Origin: Pyrenochaeta sp. MPI-SDFR-AT-0127
Lineage: Eukaryota; Ascomycota; Dothideomycetes; Pleosporales; Cucurbitariaceae
NCBI GenBank assembly: GCA_020747015.1
Contig: JAGTJM010000095.1
Span: 25,781-89,780 of the forward strand
Direction: 5' to 3'
DNA length: 64,000 nt
Shown here in pieces: positions 22,301-33,322 of the stretch (within the stretch, counting starts at the first letter, position 1; the number at the start of each line of letters is the position of its first letter). Both the position numbers and the translations under genes were made by a program. The notes below the pieces were generated by a model, which did not search any database, was not told where the DNA came from, and saw only the letters and a list, made by a program, of their open reading frames with translations.

Positions 22301-24169
22301 TTAAAACAATACCTTCTCAGGGTCGCGCATCGGTTGTGACTTTGGCTTCTGCAACATCTCATAACAGAGCAGGGATGCTGCCACGCTGACGTTCAAGCTG
22401 TCAACACCAACCTCATCGACTTCACGCCCATGAGGAATTCCAATGTTGTAGTGCGCCAAGTTCAGCAGGCTCCCCCTCAGCCCTGTCCCTTCAGCCCCCA
22501 TCATCAAGATTGTGGGGTGCTCTGCCACTGGGCAATGGTCTACTGGTAGTCGTTTCGTACTTCTCGCAATCGTGTACACGACTTTACTGGCCCCTGTCTC
22601 CTGACCCTCTGGAGTTGAAGCTGAGATGGAGGAGGCTGGTGGTACGGCATTGCTAGCATATATCCTCCAACCCGCCCGTGAGCTCTTCCCAAGAAAGTCG
22701 GTCGGCTCTCCTACTCTAAAGAGCGGCATAGCCTCTGCAGCACCGGCTGAGGCTTTCAGCGCAATGTGACTCCACGGCGCGGTTTGTCGCGTAGGGGTTA
22801 CGATTGCATCGACATTGAGGAAATACGCTGAGCGAGCAATGGCTCCAAGATTTCCTTCGTCGAGCTGCTAGTGTTAGCTTATGAATGTACGGTGTCGGCA
22901 GAGACTTACCACGCCGTCAACATATAAGATTAAAGGGTGCCTCCAGCCCGCTGACTTGTATGAATACAGCTCTTGTTTACCATTAATGGCAGCATCTTCT
23001 GCGCTCTGGCTATCCAGGGCAATACTGAAACTTTCGTCCTCGATAGATGCAGTCTTCAATTCTGTGATGGGAGGAACGGGAAGAGCCGAAGCTTCCAAGA
23101 TGACTCCGTTATGCGGTCGGCCACTACTGGCCTTATCCATGGCACGCAGGTAATCGTCTCCAACTTCCTTAGTGATGGAGAACAACTTGTTGGCCCTGAT
23201 GCGCGCCATCAGGCCATCCCTACTGGCCCCTCTCGAGTGAACGTAGAGGGTGTAGAACTTGCGCCGACTTGCCTTAACGGCAGCGAGAACGCTAGAATAT
23301 CCGTATATAAATTCAGACGCGGCAGTCGTGTACGGGAGTGATTCGGGTTCTCGCACGGAGCTACTTTGGACTTTCACCTTCGTGTCAGAGGGTGCTGCTT
23401 GTTCTCTTCCAAATTGTTCTCTGCGAGCGCCTTTGGAGTCGGGGCGTTGAGTGAACCTTGGCTCTCGTGGACGCTCAATGCCGTCGTCTCGGCCACGCGA
23501 TGTATAGGAAGTTTGATCATCTGTCCGTAGAAATCTTTCTGGTTTTCTATCATCTCGGGGGCTTGACCGTCCCTCTCCTCGTGATGGTGCGCCGTCGCGG
23601 TCGCCGAATCGCTCGTCTCGAGATCCTCGGGCATCTGCGCGATCTGACCATGGCTTCCTTCCTGCTGAGAACCGATCTGAGGATGGTCTCCGCTCGCCAT
23701 CAAATCTGCCACCTGACCTGACAGGTCTATCCGAAGCTACCCTTGAGCCTTCGTCACGATGTCGAGGCGGTCCGTCTCGATCCCTCTGTGGCCGGTCTTC
23801 CCTGAATCTACTTGGAGCATCATCGCGAGGTCGAGGTGGACCAACACGCCCAAATCTGCTACTCCTAGGTGCGGTCACCTTTGCTCCTCGATCCCTCTGC
23901 GGGCGCTCTTCGCGCTCTCTCCGAGGTGCATCGCCTTCATCCTTAGGCGGACCAAAACGCTCAAACCTTTGCTCCCGACGAGTCTTCAAGCCCCTGTCTC
24001 CTGCATCTCCAAATCCTTCTCGTGTGTGACGTTGCGATCGACGATCCGGGCCAGACTGTCTGCCCCGTTCGATTGCAGCCGTAATAGATTTATAGCGGCA
24101 GAAGGCTTGCGGAATAACTGTACGCTGCGTTCGTAGTAGCGTGCTACTTATAAGGAGAGGATACACCAT
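22301..24169 (-). CDS. MRM1: Mitochondrial large-rRNA 2'-O-ribose methyltransferase MRM1 (SpoU/TrmH family)
   Basis: Two exons (24169-22910 and 22867-22301, 43 bp intron) give 608 residues. The family methylates the ribose of a universally conserved guanosine in the mitochondrial 21S rRNA peptidyl-transferase loop. Residues 1-35 form a mitochondrial presequence (MVYPLLISSTLLRTQRTVIP). A substrate-binding SpoU_N domain (FIYGYSSVLAAVKASRRKFY) follows the long insert, then the SpoU knot with motif 1 LDEGNLGAIARSA (about 422), motif 2 MMGAEGTGLRG (about 541) and motif 3 SLNVSVAASLL (about 578). Between presequence and domain lie about 220 residues very rich in Arg, Asp and Gly (repeated RDRD/RPQRDR words). 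An upstream in-frame ATG at 24247 would mask the presequence, so the second Met is preferred. Divergent from the Mit1-like gene. Confidence 0.92.
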
Positions 24170-24274
24170 AACAGTGTAAGGGGAAGTGTAAAGAAGTAGT
24201 ACTTGGTGTCTATGGTTGATGCACGCGAGATGTGACGAAAAGTTCAATCCATGGTCACGCTAATATTTAGCCAT

Positions 24275-24292
24275 AACACGTGATCACGTGTT
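24275..24292. promoter_or_regulatory. 18 bp perfect palindrome with two CACGTG E-boxes
   Basis: The sequence aacacgtgatcacgtgtt is its own reverse complement and holds two CACGTG boxes, each embedded in an RTCACGTG-like context as bound by bHLH factors of the Cbf1 type. It lies in the 351 bp between the divergent MRM1 and Mit1-like genes, about 105 bp from the MRM1 start and 230 bp from the other, so it may serve both. Factor identity is inference. Confidence 0.6.
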
Positions 24293-24520
24293 GGATCTGC
24301 TCACTGCCCATGGGGGTGTCCTTCACCGACGATTGCCGCCGTCCACCACCCGGTGCGCATCCCAAACTTTCTGCATGCCGCCAACAAAGCCTTGCGACCA
24401 ATGTACACGCGTTCGACTCTTTCCATAGCATCCTAGAGTCCGCACCAGATCTCTCGTCGCTAGCGATCGTACCGCCCTCGATGGTCCCACCACTGGAAGG
24501 ACCTCAGTTCTCCGCACAGC

Positions 24521-27500
24521 ATGAGCAGCGATGAGGATGGTGCCAAACTCATGGCATCTTTCAAGAAGAAGGGGGAGCAGAAATCCGTCGCTGCCCCCGC
24601 ACAATTAGAAAAGCAGCCCTCCTTCTCACCGGCTGATTTCCTATCAGAAGATGAACCCGCAGGCGAGGAAACCCACAAAAATGTCGACACTGGACCGATA
24701 ATACGAAGATTAATGTATGTACGTGCCGTACCAGTCCGCGACAAGCACGAATACACGTACTACGAGCCAGAGGATGAGGTGGAGGATATAATTCGGGAGT
24801 TCTCGAGAAGAGGAAAGACAGTGTTTGAGGTCAGACTATGGCGCGACAAAGCTGAAGAGGTGAGTGAGGTCCTGGAAGCATCTTGAAGAAGTTTCTCGCG
24901 CGAGGTAAAGGCGTTGGTAGCGTAATCAGCAACATCATTGCCTTTATATCCCGGCTTCCTCACTGAACGCTATTGATTTCTACAACATCACCTTGCTGTA
25001 AGTCGAGCATTACTAACCTGGCCATAGATAACTCTTGACCAGCTTCTCAGACTATCTGGCGGGCCAGAAGCACTACATAGATTCCAAACAGACAACGACA
25101 AGCAAGACATGAAACTCCGCGGAAGAACCTCGAAGGCAAACAATGATGGCTTCGTCGATATCTCGACTATTGCCCTGTCATCTTCTGAAGATGAAGAAGG
25201 GGCCATATCGTATTCACGCAAACCCCGTAACGGTCGAATCCGCACGCTAGCGAACGATAGAGCAGCCAGTAGACGCTCTTCGAGGACCCATTCACGGCAT
25301 AGTGACCTTATCGAGCTCTCTACCAGCAACGAGAGCTCGGACGCTGGCAGCAAGAAACGAAGGCGAACACGGAGGGTCATGCTTGAGCCAACACGCCGAT
25401 CTATCAGACAACCAATCTATACGCGCGCCTATGACGATCTCGAGGACGAGGATGAAGAAGACGATGATGATGACACTGAAGACTCTAGTCAGTCTGATAT
25501 CCTGCGTTCGGACGTCCTGTCCGGTCGGAAGCGCAAGCGGCGGACTATGCGTTCCTTAAAGACTGAAAAGATGCCCAGGGCGGGTGTACGGCAGTCTGAC
25601 CGCTCGACGCGCGCAACCAACAACATGCAAGAGGCAGAGATGAATGACATATATCGGTCAGACTCGGAGCCCAAGGTGGTTGCGCAGAAGATGACCGTAG
25701 TTCGTGAGCGTTTTGCAACACTGCCCAGAAGCGACCTCTTCCGTTCCCGTCATGTTGAAGGTTGCGAAGTCTGCTACGCCGGATCAAACGTTGCCGCTTT
25801 GATTTATTGTCAGGGCTGCTCTCTCGCTTATCATAAGAACTGCCTAGGCAATCGGTCAACTCGCGATCATCTCGTAACTAAAGTTGACGATGAGAACTTC
25901 GTATTGCAATGCAAACGATGCATCAATTTCTACAGAAAGAAAGACACGACAGCCCCTGATCTGTCGAAGTGTCAGGATTGCGTCCAGGTAGGTGCGTCTT
26001 GTAAGCCCTTCAGGTCTCGAAAGACAACACAGCAGGAAATGAAGGACCGCGAGGACAATGGTGGTCAAGATCCAGTGGTTGATGTTCCATCTGCACTCAT
26101 CAACAATGCTCGGAACGTGTTATTCAGGTGCACCAAGTGCTCACGAGCCTGGCACTACCACCATCTTCCACCGCTGTCTCAATATGCAATGGACGTCAAT
26201 CGCGATGAAGACGAGTTGGATGATGAGCGATTCAGAGAGTACTCTGGAAAGTGGCTTTGCAAAGAATGCGACGACACACAGACCCAAAAGGTTGGGAGCA
26301 TTATCGCCTGGAGGCCATCAGATGTAGAGACCTACCGCTTGGGAACATCCTGCAACATGGTCAGCGAAGATGATAAGCAATATCTCATCAAGTGGGAGGG
26401 GCAGTCCTATTTTCGTGCAGAATGGTTCTCAGGTACATGGACATGGGGTGTCACAGCCACCGCCATGCGCAAGGCCTTTTATAAGCGTGAAGATGGACCA
26501 AAGATGCGAACCGAAGACGCAATACCTGAAGAGTACTTACGCATTGATATTGTGTTAGATATCAAGTACACGAGCTACGTCGAAATTCGCAGCGAGGAGA
26601 TCGACAAAGCTCGTATCAAGGAAGTAGACAAGGCGCTCATCAAATACAAAGGTCTTGGATACGAGGATGCAGTGTGGGAAAAGGTACCTACATCCGAGGA
26701 TGGCGACAGATGGCTGGACTTTGTTACTGCCTACAACGACTGGGTTGCCGGCCGTTATGTGAAATATCCCAAGCAAGGCCCACTTAGAGCACGTCTCGAG
26801 AAAGTGCGCAATGCTCCTTTCGCCAAGCTAGAGAGAGAAAAGCAGCCAGATAACCTTGTGGGCGGGGAGTTGATGAAATATCAGCTTGAGGGCCTCAACT
26901 GGCTATACTACCAATGGTACAGCCAGAAAAATGGCATCCTCGCGGATGAAATGGGTCTTGGCAAGACCATCCAAGTCATCGGTTTCATGGCAACTCTCGT
27001 GCAGGAGCACAACAGCTTCCCCTTCCTTATCGTGGTCCCAAACTCGACGTGTGCCAACTGGCGGCGAGAGATTAAACAATGGGCCCCATCTTTACGTGTC
27101 GTTGCGTATTTTGGCTCGGCTCTGTCTCGCGATATGGCTTACAAGTATGAAATGTATCCGGAAGGAACGAAGGAGCTGCGCTGCCATATTCTGGTCACCT
27201 CATATGAAGCAGCCACCGATGACAGTTGCAGAAGAGTGTTCCGTAGTATCAACTGGGCCGGGCTAATTGTCGATGAAGGTCAGAGGTTGAAGAACGACAA
27301 GAGTCAACTGTACACCGCTTTGGCGGCAGTACGAGCTCCCTTTAGGTTGCTCATGACGGGTACACCACTACAAAACAACGCACGCGAACTTTTCAACTTG
27401 CTACAATTTTTGGACGAGACCATCGACGCCGCCCAGCTAGAGGAGAAGTATGCTGAAATGACATCTGAGAACATCAAGGAGCTCCATGACCAGATCCGGC

Positions 27501-29856
27501 CGTTCATACTTCGACGGACCAAGGCTCAAGTATTGACCTTCCTTCCGCCACTAGGTCAAATCATTCTGCCCATCTCGATGAGCCATCTACAAAAACAACT
27601 CTACAAGTCAATTCTGTCCAAGAGCCCTGAACTTCTCAAGGCGCTCTTTACTGCCGACAAACTCAAGCAACAGGAACGAGCGAATCTAAGCAATATTCTT
27701 ATGCAGCTACGCAAGTGTCTCTGCCATCCATTTGTCTACAGTCGCGAAATTGAAGAGCGAACCGATGTTGTTGCAGTTTCTCATCGCAATCTCGTTGAGG
27801 CATCTGCAAAGCTTAGCCTTCTGGAATTACTACTGCCAAAACTCAAGGAGCGCGGGCATCGTGTTCTCATCTTTAGCCAGTTTCTCGACATGCTCAGTAT
27901 CATCGAGGACTTCATGGATGGGATGCAACTTGCGTACCAACGTCTTGATGGCACGATGGGCTCTTTAGAGAAGCAGAAGCGGATCGATCAGTTCAACGCA
28001 CCTGATTCTCCGCTATTCGCTTTCCTCCTCTCTACACGAGCTGGGGGTGTTGGAATCAATCTCGCCACCGCCGATACGGTCATCATCCTTGACCCAGACT
28101 GGAATCCTCATCAAGATATCCAGGCAATTGCCAGGGCACATCGTATCGGACAGAAAAAGAAAGTATTGTGTCTACAATTGGCAACAAGGGCATCTGTTGA
28201 AGAGAAGATCATGCAAATGGGCAGGAAGAAAATGGCTCTTGACCACGTGGTTGTCGAGCAAATGGACACTGACAATATTGAAGATCAAGACGTGGAATCA
28301 ATTTTACGGTTTGGCGCAGCAGAGCTTTTCCAGGATGATGGTGCAGATAACGACATTCGCTATGACGACTCGTCTATTGACAAGCTTCTCGACCGGAGTC
28401 AGATTGAGAGCACTAAAACGAGCAGTGAGGATTCAGCTGAGTCGCAATTTAGCTTTGCTCGCATATGGGCAAACGATAAAGGTGGTCTACAAGATGATTT
28501 CGACGAAGTTGAAGAAGAAGTTGCCCCAGATCCTGGGGTCTGGGACAAGATCCTCAAAGAACGTCGTGCGGCGGCAGCGGCAGAAGCTCTTGCCAGAGCA
28601 GAGGCTATGGGAAGAGGAAGGCGCGCAAAGGCAGTATGTGATAAGTCGTTACGAACACCAGCGATGACTAACATACTCAGAATATCGACTATGCAACAGA
28701 AGGGGTCCGTGTTGGGACTTCCTCAGCTGTGGGAGATGATCAGTTTGAAGATTCACTCGCTCTTGGCTCGCCTATCAAGAAGAAGAAAAGGCGCAAGAAG
28801 AACGTTGGCTCAGAAACCGATACCGACTTCCAAGCTGACACTGAGGATGAGACTGAAGCCGAACTCGAACCTGAGCAAGACAATGCTCGAGATCTTGCAG
28901 GCCCTCCACCGGACCGTTTTGCAACATTGACTAGTTCTACGCCTGGCCAAGTTTCATCTCCTTCCAAGCTATCAAGTATCACGCTGTCCGTGCGAACTTC
29001 ACCAAACAAGCGCAACCCCAATATTGACCCTTTGCCACGAAATCCTGCAGATGGAGCGCAGTCCAAAACAGCGTTCGGTAACGCATCGTCTCGCTCTGTA
29101 CCGCCAGAATCCAGCCATCCTTCAAACCCATCGGTTCTCAAGACCCTAATCACTAACAAGGTGACAGTGAAGCCCTTTCAGCGTGCCAAACTTCCCACGC
29201 GATCCTCTTTTGAGCCCAATTACGGCTTTCATGGCATACGGATCTGCCCTGCTTGTCGCAAACCCCACCCACAAGGCGCATGCGAACTCAAAGTCGCAGG
29301 AGTTGAATACTGTGGTCTTTGTGGACTTGCACATTATGGCCACGCACGTACCTGCCCGCATATAAAGAGCGAAACGCAAGTCCGTGAGATGTTAGAAGCG
29401 CTTAAGAGCTCACCAGAGAAGAAAGAGTTGGTCGATGCTGCACTGAAGTATCTGCGTGGTGTCAAGGGCACGCTTGTACAACAAAAGAAGAAGGACAGAG
29501 AAAGAGCTGCGGCCTTGAAAACTGGGCTTCCGCTTCCGTTTTCGGCTCCTGGACGGCCTATGATACCATCCGGGCAAACTCAGCCATTGGAACAATACAC
29601 ACCATATGCGCCACCATCGGGACCTTCGGACAGCGTCTTGACTGGCCTATCACACGATGGGCAAATGTCTGGACCTCAGCGCGAGAACCCGAGCACCTAC
29701 TTAAAACCAGTGAGTGCTGCGCCGGTTATTGCTGGAAGCCATATCCAGCCACTACCGGGCCAACAGCAACGTGCTGCGCAGGTTCAAACTCAGGCCCACT
29801 CAGCATTTGACGATCAACATGTAGAGAGTGCGCTCCGCGGTTTCTTAGGCCACTAA
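24521..29856 (+). CDS. mit1: CHD/Mit1-type SNF2 chromatin-remodelling ATPase
   Basis: Three exons (24521-24859, 25028-28633 and 28681-29856) give 1706 residues. The first intron is long (168 bp) with a tactaac-like branch site. Order of domains: acidic and basic disordered N-terminus; a PHD finger from about residue 359 (CEVCYAG...YCQGCSLAYHKNCLG) and a second Cys/His cluster (CTKCSRAWHYHHLPP); chromo-like segments (QYLIKWEGQSYFRAEW, ALIKYKGLGYEDAVWE); SNF2 ATPase with DEMGLGKT at 753-760 and DEGQ at 862-865; helicase C with ARAHRIGQ near 1149; and a C-terminal zinc-knuckle cluster (CPACRKPHPQGAC...CGLCGLAHYGHARTCPH, about 1504-1540). In fission yeast Mit1 is the SHREC remodeller acting in heterochromatic gene silencing; orthology is inferred from architecture. 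Confidence 0.88.
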
Positions 29857-30352
29857 AGCGTTGCTTTCGAGGCGCACTGGAGTAGACATGTGGTGGTTCA
29901 TGCGAATCTTCGAGGCTCGAAGCCTTATATTTATCACACGTGTCAGTCTATGCTCAGATGCATCCATGAATTGGTGCGCAGGGATCTTTGATGCATTACT
30001 TTCTTCACGAAGCCGGGCAGTCGGTAAACCAGGGGAAACTTGGTGATGGGATTTGTGCTTTAGCATATCATAGTTTAAGCGAGCATATAGCCTGTGCACA
30101 GGTGTCTGGCTCTGACCTTTCGGTTTGAAATCCAATTCAAAACTTCAAGAATTAATTTCGAAGTGCAGTTGAAACCATCCCTTTGGTCATGCTTCGAATG
30201 CTGTCATGCATTCACAAGTTCATCGCATCAATCGACATCAGCGTGTTGACAGTGGAGTATATGCCATTACCCGATAATAAGTTACTAAGAATATGAACTC
30301 TTGCCTACCTTTGTCAAGGTCTCTTCCCAAAGCCTCTACGATACGGATTCAT
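29857..30352. other. Convergent intergenic region
   Basis: Shared 3' region of the remodeller and the helicase; no gene seen. Confidence 0.5.
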
Positions 30353-33322
30353 CTAAGACTGACATTCGCTGTCGCTTCCCACGTCTTGTTTGTCTCCATT
30401 CCTACTACTACATTCTTCTGTACCATCAGCAGCATCTTCACCATCGTATCCACCTTCATCTTCGTCCTCAATGACCGTGTCATTGTCTTCCTCGTCTAAC
30501 GCCTCCCGTAAACTCTCCACCCAAGCCTCATACTCACTATCCAGATCGTGACTGGCTGCACCTGCGCCCAGTGCTTTTCCAGTATTCTTCCTCCCGTCTT
30601 CTTTAGCCAGCAGGGCCCGCTCCAACACCCCTACTTTCTCTTTTCCGGGCTTTTTGTCCTCGGGTTTCCAAACACCGCCGTCATCGCTCACTAACCCGTT
30701 CCTTGAACAGAAGGCCATCCAGCTTCGCCAATGCTCATCCTTTGCCAACACTTTTGGGCTACCAATGACAAAAAGCGCTTCCTTCGCGCGTGTAAGTGCG
30801 ACGTTCATCTTGCGCTTCTGATGCACAATGCCGAAGCCGCGCTCCTCGTCCGTCTTCAGGAACCTGTCCCTAGTGCGCGTAGTGCAAATGATAACGACAC
30901 GGTTCTCCAGGCCTTGGAATGCCTCGAGAGGACCAATGTTTACTTTCCACAGTCCCCTCCCATTCCCGTATGCATTTGATCTTATAAGAGCGCGCAGGAG
31001 TTTAACTTGAGCAGCGAAGGGTGACATAATACAGATATCGCTTTCCTGGACCTCACTCTCAATGACGAGCTGCTGTGCAATCCAACATGCCATTCTTGCT
31101 TCGGAAATATTATACCAACCTCCTCCATCATGCTCTATCTCGTCAGGTCTGTCGTGGGGGATAAAGAGAACAGGCCACTTGCGGCCACGCCAAAGGGAGA
31201 ATTGTTGCAGAGGGGTAGAGGGCATGGGTGCTTCGGGTATAAGCGTGTCGTTGTAGAATAAGGAGCTAGGTACACTCAATATGGCAGGGTGAGAGCGATA
31301 ATTCCGTACTAGCAGCGTAAATGATGGCTGAATGATCGGTAGCATGGACTTCTTGAGTACTGGCGGACCAGAGGTTGGCTTGATATTTGACCGACTCAGT
31401 GGATGATTTTTGAAAAGTGGTCTATCGAAGAGACGAGAAAAGAGAGACGTGCAGAACCGAGGATCGCGAGATGCAGTTTTAGGGCCAAGTTGGTTCTCAT
31501 CTCCTGCCATCACAAAGAGAGGCTGAGGGAGCTGAGATGGGTATTCCAAGGGTGGGCGTACGACATTGATTGCAGGGAGAACATCTAACTCCGTGGCTTG
31601 AGCTGCCTCGTCGATAAGAAGAGCACCCCAGTGCAGCGACCTTGGTGGCATTCGGTCTTCTGGATGAATAGCAGATAAAATATTCCTTTCCATAGACCAA
31701 AGGTCATCGTTCGTTACGCGTGCATCAGCCAGTATTGCCGCATCTCTACAGGATGTAACAATAACGTTAAATGCCATCAGTGTCTTAAAAGGGGGTAGAT
31801 GAAACATGTCGTTCTCAATGTGGCAGTATTGCATAAGCTCATGTGGTACTTCGTTATCCGCTCTTCCTGGTCTATTGAGTCTGAATAACTGTGTGGTTTC
31901 CAAGTACTTTTTGAGGCGTAGAGCTATCGTATCCGCTGCTGCTTCAGACGGAGCACATATGATCATATGCGCAATGTTGGTGGTATTGAGCAATTGCATA
32001 GTGGCTTCAACCAGGGTTTTAGTCTTTCCAGTGCCTGGAGGTCCGGATATCAGATATGGCAGCGTACCATAGGCGTTGATACAAATATCGTTAACGGCGT
32101 GAGCCTGCTCATAGTTGATTGCATGATCAAAGAGATCACGATGGGGGACGTTGCGAAGCTTGAATTGAAGTGTACCATCAGCCTCCGTAGGAAACAGTAT
32201 CTGGCGAGCCCAGTCATTGTGTGGTGCATATACAACTTCTTTCAGAATTCCGGTTGATACGTTCCTGGCTACAGCAGGTTCTTCGAGGTCAGATAGGTCG
32301 TTTCTCTGGAGGAGAGTGCCATCTTGGCATTTTTTATGCATTCCTGAGCTTAGAGCTGAACTCATGCTCACTAAAGCTCTCCGCTGGCCTCCTAACAGGC
32401 CATACTTCAGAGGAAATACGATATTGACCACCATGGGTGCCGGATTATGATGGCCCATATAAAGATACTTGAGACGTTCAATTTTGAGATAGACAGTCTC
32501 ACTTGCTCTGTTGACGCTATATACTGAGGCGTTATACTGTATTCTGGTCCAAAGTTGATATGAAACAGCTGGAGGCCCAGGAAAGCCAATCTGATGGTTG
32601 GTTGAGGGAAGTGCCATGTGCACCGGGTTTCCTGCACTGTCTACCCAGAATTGGCGAACCTGCAATGTATCACCCATTTCAATAAATGGACTATCTTCTC
32701 TCAAACCAGGGACTGACAAAATCCATATGTCGCCATCTGTTGTTGACACGTGATGAAGTGGTACCTTGTACAGCGCATACGTCTCATGCTCTTTTTCTTT
32801 AGCCTCACACTCGATGTTCATGAATGCGTCCATATGTCGAAGATAAGTGTCTGCTGTGAGTGTAACCACCTCTTGTGCCCCTTGTTTGGACTCATTATGT
32901 GAGGTGTGTGGGGTTTGACTTGACATGAAACCAGATCCGGCAAATGTATTGATGTAAGCTTGATAGTCAACCCAATGTTTGGGCGTACTTGGAACCACAT
33001 GAGTCTCCTTCTCTGTGTTGATTGATCGTAGTGCAGATGGAACGAATGGCCTAGCGTAGACATCGTACTCCTGCTGGACTTTTTCTGTAGTAATCTCTTC
33101 ATTGACCATTCCGGTAGTCGGGTTCGATAAAAATGGGCTTGGTGTGGAGCGAGTACGGGCGTCGGAATTAGAAGAAATCGCAGTTGGGGACGTTGAGTTG
33201 GATGGGTTTGTGTATAATTGTCTTACTCTCAAAGATATGTTTGGTACGGCCACGAGCTTTGAGACATCTGGCTTTACGGACGTGACGTTGTCTCCTCGAC
33301 TGATATATAATTTGGACGCCAT
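30353..33322 (-). CDS. MOV10/SDE3-like SF1 RNA helicase
   Basis: A single exon of 989 residues. The Upf1-like superfamily 1 helicase core begins near residue 400: Walker A GPPGTGKT at 427-434, motif II DEAAQ at 571-575, motif III GDENQLGPK, motif IV/V LVRNYRSHPAIL and EAFQGLENRVVI, and motif VI KRKMNVALTRAK. The DEAAQATE/QLGPK/NYRSHP combination is that of the MOV10, SDE3 and Armitage group rather than Upf1 itself; no Cys/His-rich domain is present. Such proteins are cytoplasmic or nuclear RNA helicases with roles in RNA silencing and RNP remodelling. The C-terminal 60 residues are strongly acidic. It converges with the Mit1-like gene and is head-to-head with the PRISE-like gene. Confidence 0.88.
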   Translation of the reverse strand: MASKLYISRGDNVTSVKPDVSKLVAVPNISLRVRQLYTNPSNSTSPTAISSNSDARTRSTPSPFLSNPTTGMVNEEITTEKVQQEYDVYARPFVPSALRSINTEKETHVVPSTPKHWVDYQAYINTFAGSGFMSSQTPHTSHNESKQGAQEVVTLTADTYLRHMDAFMNIECEAKEKEHETYALYKVPLHHVSTTDGDIWILSVPGLREDSPFIEMGDTLQVRQFWVDSAGNPVHMALPSTNHQIGFPGPPAVSYQLWTRIQYNASVYSVNRASETVYLKIERLKYLYMGHHNPAPMVVNIVFPLKYGLLGGQRRALVSMSSALSSGMHKKCQDGTLLQRNDLSDLEEPAVARNVSTGILKEVVYAPHNDWARQILFPTEADGTLQFKLRNVPHRDLFDHAINYEQAHAVNDICINAYGTLPYLISGPPGTGKTKTLVEATMQLLNTTNIAHMIICAPSEAAADTIALRLKKYLETTQLFRLNRPGRADNEVPHELMQYCHIENDMFHLPPFKTLMAFNVIVTSCRDAAILADARVTNDDLWSMERNILSAIHPEDRMPPRSLHWGALLIDEAAQATELDVLPAINVVRPPLEYPSQLPQPLFVMAGDENQLGPKTASRDPRFCTSLFSRLFDRPLFKNHPLSRSNIKPTSGPPVLKKSMLPIIQPSFTLLVRNYRSHPAILSVPSSLFYNDTLIPEAPMPSTPLQQFSLWRGRKWPVLFIPHDRPDEIEHDGGGWYNISEARMACWIAQQLVIESEVQESDICIMSPFAAQVKLLRALIRSNAYGNGRGLWKVNIGPLEAFQGLENRVVIICTTRTRDRFLKTDEERGFGIVHQKRKMNVALTRAKEALFVIGSPKVLAKDEHWRSWMAFCSRNGLVSDDGGVWKPEDKKPGKEKVGVLERALLAKEDGRKNTGKALGAGAASHDLDSEYEAWVESLREALDEEDNDTVIEDEDEGGYDGEDAADGTEECSSRNGDKQDVGSDSECQS

